The position numbers and the translations under genes are program-made. From JANNHK01 sp034408875 (GTDB lineage: Bacteria > Actinomycetota > Acidimicrobiia > IMCC26256 > PALSA-610): 11,649 nt of DNA. This document shows, in pieces, positions 1 to 4,620 of the stretch. The notes beneath the pieces were generated by a model. It ran no database searches, was not told where the DNA came from, and saw only the letters and a list, made by a program, of their open reading frames with translations. The stretch spans positions 1-11,649 of the forward strand of contig JAWXCJ010000242.1 in the NCBI GenBank assembly GCA_034408875.1, in the 5' to 3' direction. Within the stretch, counting starts at the first letter, position 1. Each line of letters opens with the position of its first letter.

Positions 1-1
1 G

Positions 2-124
2 CACCGCCTCTTCGACGAGATCGGCCCGCGCTACGCCGACCGCAACGGCGGCTACCTGCGCATCCTGAAGCTCGGTCCGCGCCACGGCGACAACGCGCCG
101 ATGGCCCGCATCGAGTTCGTTTAG
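2..124 (+). CDS. rplQ: 50S ribosomal protein L17, C-terminal 40 residues (gene runs off the left edge)
   Basis: Only the last 40 codons and the TAG stop are present. The reading frame enters at base 2. The residues HRLFDEIGPRYADRNGGY followed by a RILKLGPRHGDNAPMARIE tail match the conserved C-terminal end of bacterial L17, which lines the peptide exit tunnel region of the large subunit. In Actinomycetota rplQ is usually the last ribosomal gene after rpoA and is followed by truA, which is exactly what is seen here. The family match and synteny make the call secure although most of the gene is outside the window. Confidence 0.95.
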   Translation, partial: HRLFDEIGPRYADRNGGYLRILKLGPRHGDNAPMARIEFV

Positions 125-134
125 TTCTCGTTCA

Positions 135-183
135 CTTCTTGCGCTCCATGTGCGTCCTCACGGCGCATGAGCGGCGCAAGAAG
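135..183 (+). promoter_or_regulatory. Hairpin between rplQ and truA, abutting the truA ribosome-binding site
   Basis: CTTCTTGCGC (135-144) and GCGCAAGAAG (174-183) are perfect 10-bp inverted arms around a 29-nt loop. The loop can pair further: TC at 145-146 with GA at 169-170, and TGCG (151-154) with CGCA (164-167). The 3' arm ends directly at AGAGG (184-188), the best Shine-Dalgarno candidate for truA. No T-run follows, so it does not look like an intrinsic terminator for the + strand. It could tune truA translation, attenuate transcription or mark an RNA-processing site; which one is not decidable from sequence. Confidence 0.5.
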
Positions 184-197
184 AGAGGCGGTGGCCG

Positions 198-977
198 GTG
201 ACGTTGTTCGAAGCCGCCGGTGGGGTTGGACGGGCCAAGGTGAAGATGGTGGTCGCGTACGACGGGACCGACTTCTCCGGATTCGCCGCCCAACCGCACC
301 AGCCTTCGGTGCGGACCGTCGGCGGTGTGCTCGGACACGCCATCGCCAAAGTGCTGCGCCACGAGGTCGACCTCACCTGCGCGGGCCGTACCGACGCCGG
401 CGTGCACGCGTGGGGCCAGGTCGTCTCGTTCGAATCGGAACCGGGCCTCGACCCGTGGCGCCTCCAGGCCGGCCTCAACTCGATGCTTGGTCCCGAGGTG
501 GTTGTGCGGTCGTGCGATCTCGTCGCGCCCGACTTCGACGCCCGTCACTCGGCCCGGTGGCGCGAGTACCGCTACACGATCGTGAACCGCCCGATGCCCG
601 ACCCGTTCCGCGACCGGTTCTCGTGGTGGATCGAGAAACCTCTCGACCTCCGTGCGCTGCGGCTCGCGGCCGACCCGTTCGTCGGCGAACACGACTTCGC
701 GTCGTTCTGCCGCAAGGCCGGCGAAGGGACGACGACGCAACGCACGGTGCTCGACTCGCGGTGGGTCGACGAGGGCGAGGGCGTGCTGCGCTACGAGATC
801 CGCGCCGCCGCGTTCTGCTGGCAGATGGTGCGCTCGGTCGTCGGCACCCTCGTCGACACCGGGTTGGGCAAGCGCACGCCGGGCGAGATGCTCGCCATCA
901 TCCGTTCCGGCGACCGCGCCCGTGCCGGCCAACCCGCCCCGCCGCGCGGCCTGAGCCTCTGGGACGTCGGCTACTAA
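198..977 (+). CDS. truA: tRNA pseudouridine(38-40) synthase TruA
   Basis: TruA isomerises uridines 38-40 in the anticodon arm of tRNA to pseudouridine. The 259-residue product carries the family landmarks in order: AYDGTDFSGFAAQ (20-32), the catalytic motif GRTDAGVHA with nucleophile Asp66, a second-domain stretch HDFASFCRKAG, the late motif FCWQMVRSVVGTLV, and the typical C-terminal end APPRGLSLWDVGY. The GTG at 198 is preferred because AGAGG lies 9 nt upstream. An in-frame GTG at 240 would give a shorter protein starting VKMVVAYDG, but it lacks a good ribosome-binding site. It follows rplQ by 73 nt on the same strand and is probably the tail gene of that operon. Length is normal for the family. 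Confidence 0.96.
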   Translation: MTLFEAAGGVGRAKVKMVVAYDGTDFSGFAAQPHQPSVRTVGGVLGHAIAKVLRHEVDLTCAGRTDAGVHAWGQVVSFESEPGLDPWRLQAGLNSMLGPEVVVRSCDLVAPDFDARHSARWREYRYTIVNRPMPDPFRDRFSWWIEKPLDLRALRLAADPFVGEHDFASFCRKAGEGTTTQRTVLDSRWVDEGEGVLRYEIRAAAFCWQMVRSVVGTLVDTGLGKRTPGEMLAIIRSGDRARAGQPAPPRGLSLWDVGY

Positions 978-1057
978 CCGCTCGGCTCGGGCGAGAGCGA
1001 CGCCGTGAGCTCAGTGGGCAGCTCGAAGTCGGTTGGCTCCGGCGCACCGACCTCCAT
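974..1057 (-). pseudogene. Possible vestige of a duplicated lipoprotein 3' end
   Basis: Read on the minus strand, this stretch encodes EVGAPEPTDFELP and runs to a TAG that sits on the truA stop codon. The intact lipoprotein next door ends EVGEPLDSDFEAPAP. At DNA level, 1022-1057 aligns without gaps to 1176-1211 at 26 of 36 positions by eye, including an 11-base exact block (CTCGAAGTCGG). The similarity stops at the hairpin at 1073-1121, and no start codon with a ribosome-binding site or upstream body of a second lipoprotein is present. I read it as the tail of a lost tandem copy. Chance similarity in an acidic tail is possible. Confidence 0.4.
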
Positions 1058-1072
1058 CGACCCAACCGCTCC

Positions 1073-1121
1073 GAAATTGCGCCATCCGACGACCAGATCG
1101 GTCGCCGGATGGCGCAATTTC
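1073..1121. terminator. Large near-perfect hairpin between converging genes, likely bidirectional terminator
   Basis: GAAATTGCGCCATCCG (1073-1088) pairs perfectly with CGGATGGCGCAATTTC (1106-1121). After one A/C mismatch, CGACC (1090-1094) pairs with GGTCG (1100-1104), leaving the 5-nt loop AGATC: 21 pairs in total. It lies between truA (+) and the lipoprotein gene (-), where a shared terminator is expected. Each arm ends in ATTTC rather than a long T-run, so it is not a textbook intrinsic terminator. The exactness of the palindrome also fits a dispersed intergenic palindromic repeat. Confidence 0.55.
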
Positions 1122-1145
1122 AGGTCAGGTGGGGTGGGGTGCGGG

Positions 1146-1913
1146 CTAGCTGTTCTCTTCGATTGGCGCCGGGGCCTCGAAGTCGGAGTCGAGCGGCTCG
1201 CCCACCTCGATGGCGAGGAACGTCTCGGCGTCGTCGCCTTCGGAGCTCAGCTCGAGCAACCAGCCGGTTTCGTCGTCGATGCAGACGCGCGCGCTGTCGA
1301 CACCTTCGAGGTCTTCCTCTTCCAACTCGCCGCCCATCTCCTCGGCGATGTCACCGAAGCCGCCGAGCAGCGCGGACGCGTCCCAGTCGTAACACGTGGC
1401 GTTGCGGCCTGCGATCTCCTCCTCGGAGGTGTCGACGCCGGCCAGGTCCTCTGACTGTTGCGCGATGCCCTCGCCGATCGCCGCGAAGAACGTGAGCCCG
1501 ATCGTCGCCAGTTCCTCCATGCCTTCGGGGATCGCCTGGCACGTCGGTGCGTCAGTGTCGAGACCGTCACACGAGAACGCGCCGTCGGGGCTCGAAACGA
1601 ACACGCTCGACGTACCCGTGAAGATCGCGGTCCGACCTTCGCCATCCTGCGAGTAGGTCGTCGTCTCCTCGTCGCCGCTCATCTCGTACGTGATACGGAT
1701 GCGGGCGCTCGACTGGCGTTCGACGAGGTCGGCCAGTTCGTCGTCCATCTCGTCGGTGATGTCGTCGCCGGAGTCGCCACCGGAATCGTCGCCACCGGAA
1801 TCGTCGCCGGCTTCGGTCGCCGCGACGTCGTCGTTGTCGTCATCGCCGCCGCATGCCGCCAGACCCGCGGTGGCGAGCATGGCGACGAGGAACGTCGCGA
1901 AGAACCTGCGCAT
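1146..1913 (-). CDS. Secreted lipoprotein of unknown function
   Basis: The 255-residue product begins with a lipoprotein signal peptide: basic MRRFF, a hydrophobic core FLVAMLATAGLA, and a lipobox LAAC with the lipidated Cys at 21. An acidic Gly/Ser/Asp linker follows (about 22-58), then a predicted beta-rich body (about 64-245) with VSSPDGAFSCDG and four further cysteines at 115, 125, 174 and 211 that could form two disulfides. The layout recalls actinobacterial LolA/LppX-like lipoproteins, but I cannot assign a family with certainty. The start is supported by AGGAG 7 nt upstream of ATG. The gene lies 60 nt downstream of the phosphoesterase on the same strand, so the two may be co-transcribed. 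A 15-bp tandem repeat encodes part of the linker, and a possible decayed copy of its 3' end lies at 974-1057. Confidence 0.8.
   Translation of the reverse strand: MRRFFATFLVAMLATAGLAACGGDDDNDDVAATEAGDDSGGDDSGGDSGDDITDEMDDELADLVERQSSARIRITYEMSGDEETTTYSQDGEGRTAIFTGTSSVFVSSPDGAFSCDGLDTDAPTCQAIPEGMEELATIGLTFFAAIGEGIAQQSEDLAGVDTSEEEIAGRNATCYDWDASALLGGFGDIAEEMGGELEEEDLEGVDSARVCIDDETGWLLELSSEGDDAETFLAIEVGEPLDSDFEAPAPIEENS
1776..1805 (-). repeat. Two exact 15-bp tandem repeats in the lipoprotein linker
   Basis: The unit GCCACCGGAATCGTC occurs at 1776-1790 and again at 1791-1805, flanked by degenerate partial copies (GCCGGAGTC at 1767-1775 and GCCGG from 1806). On the coding strand each unit encodes five residues of the Asp/Ser/Gly linker just after the lipidated Cys. 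The length is a multiple of three, so copy-number change would alter linker length without a frameshift. Confidence 0.8.
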
Positions 1914-1973
1914 GGAGTTGCTCCTGGAATTCGAGGGCCGGATTTTCGAGGGGTTGTGTGTCCTGTTCGGCGG

Positions 1974-3539
1974 TTACACCCCGAAGTAAAGGAACCCGTA
2001 GCCCTCGTCACGGAACGTGAGACCGGCCTCGCGGAGCAGTACGTCCCAGTCGCCCGTGCACGTCGGGTCGGTCTCTTCCATGCCGTGGTCGGCTACCAGC
2101 ACGAACGCGCAGTCGTCGACTGCTCCGGCCCGCTCCAGCGCGGCGAGGACTTCGCCCAGGCGCCCGTCGCTGTCACGGAGCGAGGCGGCCGCAATTTCGG
2201 AGTGCGGCCCGCCTTCGTGCATCGCGGCGTCGGTCAACGTGAAGTTGCACCACAAGAATCGGGGGACGGGGTAGTACTCGTCGCGGTAGTCGCCGCTCAG
2301 AATGCCCGTGGCCTGTTCGACGCCCATGTGGTCGACGATCGACGACCACGAGTAGTCCTTCGACGGGCGGACGAACCGCTCGGTCGTGTGCGGCAGACCT
2401 TCGGGGCTCGTCGGAATCGGCGGCACTTCGCCGCGGCGGAAGAAGTCGAACGTCGAGTAGTCGGCGCCCGTGTCGCACGGTTCGTTCACCGACGCGGTGA
2501 ACGCGTCGGGCCACGTGCGGTGCACCGCATCGTGGATCGTCTCGATGCCGGGTGTGAGGTGGTCCATCGCGGTCGGCCACGTCGCCGACGAGTTCGTGAT
2601 GACCTGCTCGCCTTTGGCCCGGTCGTACCACGCGTTGTGCAGGATCCCGTGGTGACCGGGATGCGTGCCCGTGATGATCGACGTGTGGTTCGCGAGCGTC
2701 ACCGTCGGCAGCGACGCCATCGCGCCGTGGCCGAACGCCATGCCCATCTCGATCAGGCGCGCGACGTTCGGGAGTTCGCCGCGTGCGGCCATGTCGTACA
2801 TGACGTTGGCGTTGGTGCCGTCGAAGAGGAACCCGACGACGTGCGCCGGTCGTTCCGACGCGTCGATGACCTCGGTAAGAGCGCGGCCGTCCTGGCCGGC
2901 GAGGTACGTCCCGTCGTCGCGCGGCGCACAGCCGAGCAGCGCGGCGATGGTCGGCGCGACGTCGACGAGTCGGGCCGCGTGCGGGAACATGCCGAGTTGC
3001 TTCACGCCCTTGCCCGCGACGACCATCGGCGCGCGCGCCTGGATGATGCCGATCGATCCGTGCTCACCGCGGTGGCCGCCCTGGTCCTCCCAGTTGTGCG
3101 CGGCGGAGTGGATCACGCACAGGTCGGGTGCGGCGGGGGAGTCGAAGAGCTGCGCCGTCTGTTCGTACGCGTGCGGGTACGAGTTGTCGCGCCGGTGCGG
3201 GTGGAGCTGCTGCCGCTCGGCCGGCAACGGCGCGAAGCGGTCGGTCGCTTGCTCGCCGATCGGGTTGCGGCCCTCGGTGGCGACGATCTCAATGGCTCCC
3301 TCACTGCGCCGTCCGTGGCTCCGCTGCGTCCGCACGTCCTCGATCTCGCCGTCGTCGGTGCGGCGGAACGAGACCCGGCCGTCGTGCGAGAGCGCTTCGT
3401 AGACGCCGTCGCGGCGGGTGAGCACCACGTCGACGATGGGCTCGAGGGCGGAATCGAGCAGGATCTCGAGGGCGGCGTCGACATCGGCCCGATGGGCGTC
3501 GGCGACCTCGTGACCGGGGCGGGCGGCAGCAGTCGTCAC
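1974..3539 (-). CDS. Alkaline-phosphatase-superfamily phosphodiesterase / nucleotide pyrophosphatase, apparently circularly permuted
   Basis: With GTG at 3539 the product has 521 residues and no signal peptide or membrane segment, so it is probably a cytoplasmic metal-dependent phosphoesterase. Metal and catalytic motifs of the NPP/alkaline phosphatase superfamily are visible: FLFDG (Asp240), PTVTLANHTS with nucleophile candidate Thr281, TDAAMHEGGPHS (Asp437, His441) and VADHGM (Asp484, His485). The usual later segment with the last metal-ligand His is absent after residue 487; instead GGHRGEHGS (His160), RAPMVVAGKG and LVDVAPTIAALLG lie at about 155-203, before the nucleophile half. Residues 68-83 are encoded by a 45-bp repeat also found in glmM. 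The substrate is unknown. Start choice: the frame stays open into rplM, but the protein similarity starts only around residue 20. GAGGGG lies 12 nt upstream of this GTG. TACGTT 6 nt upstream could alternatively be a -10 giving a leaderless message. ATG at 3593 is a second alternative. Confidence 0.85.
   Translation of the reverse strand: MTTAAARPGHEVADAHRADVDAALEILLDSALEPIVDVVLTRRDGVYEALSHDGRVSFRRTDDGEIEDVRTQRSHGRRSEGAIEIVATEGRNPIGEQATDRFAPLPAERQQLHPHRRDNSYPHAYEQTAQLFDSPAAPDLCVIHSAAHNWEDQGGHRGEHGSIGIIQARAPMVVAGKGVKQLGMFPHAARLVDVAPTIAALLGCAPRDDGTYLAGQDGRALTEVIDASERPAHVVGFLFDGTNANVMYDMAARGELPNVARLIEMGMAFGHGAMASLPTVTLANHTSIITGTHPGHHGILHNAWYDRAKGEQVITNSSATWPTAMDHLTPGIETIHDAVHRTWPDAFTASVNEPCDTGADYSTFDFFRRGEVPPIPTSPEGLPHTTERFVRPSKDYSWSSIVDHMGVEQATGILSGDYRDEYYPVPRFLWCNFTLTDAAMHEGGPHSEIAAASLRDSDGRLGEVLAALERAGAVDDCAFVLVADHGMEETDPTCTGDWDVLLREAGLTFRDEGYGFLYFGV
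3292..3336 (-). repeat. 45-bp dispersed coding repeat, copy 1 (inside the phosphoesterase gene)
   Basis: Read on the minus strand this starts CGTGCGGACGCAGCGGAG and ends GAGGGAGCCAT. It matches 4720-4764 (+ strand) at 43 of 45 positions; the differences are C versus G at element position 19 and T versus C at position 34. In the phosphoesterase it encodes VRTQRSHGRRSEGA plus partial flanking codons, within residues 68-83, a polar Arg-rich segment between two predicted strands. The element has an internal two-fold layout: CGGACG..CAG..GGAGCCA occurs in a short and a longer form. A 7-bp direct repeat, CGATCTC, flanks it at 3284-3290 and 3341-3347. Confidence 0.85.
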
Positions 3540-3627
3540 GGGCCGAACGTACCCCTCGTTTCCGCTCTTGGCACCTGCGGCGCCGGGCCGCATGGCCCCG
3601 CCTCGGCGCTGGTGCGTGGTTCGGTCG

Positions 3628-3645
3628 TCCTGGCCTCGGCCAGGA
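3628..3645. promoter_or_regulatory. Palindrome in the divergent phosphoesterase/rplM spacer, possible operator
   Basis: TCCTGGCC (3628-3635) and GGCCAGGA (3638-3645) are perfect 8-base arms around a 2-base centre. It lies between the divergent starts at 3539 (-) and 3744 (+), about 20 bases upstream of the candidate -10 for rplM. That position suits a repressor site, or the base of a small hairpin. No known operator is recognised. The rest of the 204-nt spacer holds no gene that I can support. Confidence 0.35.
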
Positions 3646-3662
3646 TCAGGCCTTGGACCAGG

Positions 3663-3671
3663 TGCTAACCT
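3663..3671 (+). promoter_or_regulatory. Candidate extended -10 promoter for the rplM operon
   Basis: TGCTAACCT fits an actinobacterial extended -10 (TGnTAnnnT) and would start a transcript near 3678, giving a leader of about 65 nt before the rplM GTG. There is no convincing -35 at 16-19 bp; a TTGGAC at 3653-3658 is too close to serve. A promoter is expected here because rplM heads a + strand operon behind a divergent gene, but this exact site is only a guess. Confidence 0.3.
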
Positions 3672-3690
3672 CTGCCGTTCCTCTGATGTT

Positions 3691-3715
3691 GGCCCAGGCG
3701 CCTCCGCGCCAGGCC
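3691..3715 (+). promoter_or_regulatory. Stable hairpin in the rplM leader
   Basis: GGCGC (3697-3701) and GCGCC (3706-3710) pair around a CTCC loop, and flanking GGCC (3691-3694) and GGCC (3712-3715) extend the stem across a small asymmetric bulge. It lies 29 nt before the rplM start and upstream of its AGAAGG (3727-3732). Ribosomal protein operons are often controlled by the encoded protein binding a leader structure, so an L13 or S9 autoregulatory element is conceivable. No known L13 leader consensus is recognised here. Confidence 0.35.
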
Positions 3716-3743
3716 CTCTCGCAAGAAGAAGGCAGTTTTTCTC

Positions 3744-4202
3744 GTGCGCACGTTCACGCCCCGACCCGGGGACATCACACGCCAGTGGCATGTCATCGAC
3801 GCCGACGGCGCGATTCTCGGCCGGCTCGCGACCGAGGTCGCCACGCTGCTGCGGGGCAAGCACAAGCCGATCTACGCGCCGCACGTCGACACCGGCGACC
3901 CGGTCATCGTGTTCAACGCCGCCAAGATCGCCGTGTCGCCTCGCAAGGCGAAGGACAAGCTCTACCACCGCCACTCCGGTTACCCGGGTGGTATCCGTAC
4001 CGAGTCGCTCGAGCACATGCTCGCTCGCAACCCCGAGAAGGTCATCCGGCTCGCGGTGAAGCGCATGCTGCCCAAGGGTCCGCTCGGTCGCCAGATGCTC
4101 AAGAAGCTCAAGATCCATGCCGGTCCGACGCATCCGCACGGGGCGCAGCAGCCGAAAGAGCACAAGCTGCCCGACCGCTCCTACGCGCGCACGACCGGCT
4201 GA
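3744..4202 (+). CDS. rplM: 50S ribosomal protein L13
   Basis: L13 is an early-assembling large-subunit protein binding 23S rRNA. The 152-residue product shows the family from end to end: WHVIDADGAILGRLATEVA near the N-terminus, LLRGKHKPIYAPHVDTGD (about 35-52), VFNAAKIAVS, YHRHSGYPGGI, and the conserved KRMLPKGPLGRQMLKKLKI stretch before the C-terminal basic tail. The start GTG at 3744 has AGAAGG 11 nt upstream and gives the usual MRTFTPRPGDI N-terminus. It is the first gene of a + strand run. Only 14 nt separate its stop from rpsI, the near-universal rplM-rpsI pairing. Confidence 0.97.
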   Translation: MRTFTPRPGDITRQWHVIDADGAILGRLATEVATLLRGKHKPIYAPHVDTGDPVIVFNAAKIAVSPRKAKDKLYHRHSGYPGGIRTESLEHMLARNPEKVIRLAVKRMLPKGPLGRQMLKKLKIHAGPTHPHGAQQPKEHKLPDRSYARTTG

Positions 4203-4216
4203 GAGGGAATCAACAC

Positions 4217-4609
4217 GTGGGTAAGCCCCTGATCCAGACGACCGGCCGCCGCAAGGAAGCCGTCGCCCGAGTGCGGCTGCGGCCCGGCACCGGCAAGATC
4301 GTCGTGAACGGTCGTCCGTTCGCCGAGTACTTCCCGATCCTCACGCACCAGGTGATCGCCAAGGAGCCCCTGCGGCTCACGCAGACCGAAGAGGTCTACG
4401 ACGTCGAAGCAACGCTCGACGGCGGTGGCGTGAGCGGTCAAGCCGGTGCGATCCGGCTCGGCATCGCCCGAGCGCTCATCGCGCTCGACCCCGACTGCCG
4501 CGGCGCCCTCAAGAAGGCCGGGCTCCTCACGCGTGACGCACGCGAGAAGGAACGCCGCAAGTACGGCCTCAAGAAGGCCCGTAAGGCACCGCAGTACTCG
4601 AAGCGGTAG
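4217..4609 (+). CDS. rpsI: 30S ribosomal protein S9
   Basis: S9 is a small-subunit head protein whose C-terminal tail reaches the P-site tRNA. The 130-residue product has TTGRRKEAVARVRL at the N-terminus, GGGVSGQAGAIRLGIARAL in the middle (about 72-90), the basic KERRKYGLKKARKAPQY region, and the invariant C-terminal SKR. GTG at 4217 is chosen because GAGAGGGA lies 8 nt upstream and the length then equals the family norm. It directly follows rplM and is followed by glmM after 11 nt with no terminator, so all three are likely on one transcript. Confidence 0.97.
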   Translation: MGKPLIQTTGRRKEAVARVRLRPGTGKIVVNGRPFAEYFPILTHQVIAKEPLRLTQTEEVYDVEATLDGGGVSGQAGAIRLGIARALIALDPDCRGALKKAGLLTRDAREKERRKYGLKKARKAPQYSKR

Positions 4610-4620
4610 CGCGGCGCGCC

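Noticed and set aside
1458..3668. A 736-codon + strand open frame opposite the lipoprotein and phosphoesterase
   Set aside because: It is Arg/Val-rich with no motifs, and lies opposite genes with clear catalytic or signal motifs; a typical high-GC shadow frame.
175..3729. Shared CGCAAGAAGA next to the ribosome-binding sites of truA (175-184) and rplM (3720-3729) as a regulatory motif
   Set aside because: A purine-rich decamer overlapping Shine-Dalgarno sequences is expected by chance; no further flanking similarity supports a common site.
3540..4163. Open frame extending the phosphoesterase upstream, antisense to rplM, to a 729-residue protein
   Set aside because: The extension is the complement of the conserved rplM gene and adds no recognisable domain; the superfamily similarity begins shortly after the GTG at 3539.
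4610..4620. Terminator or promoter between rpsI and glmM
   Set aside because: Only 11 nt separate the genes and no hairpin or -10/-35 pair fits; read-through is more likely.
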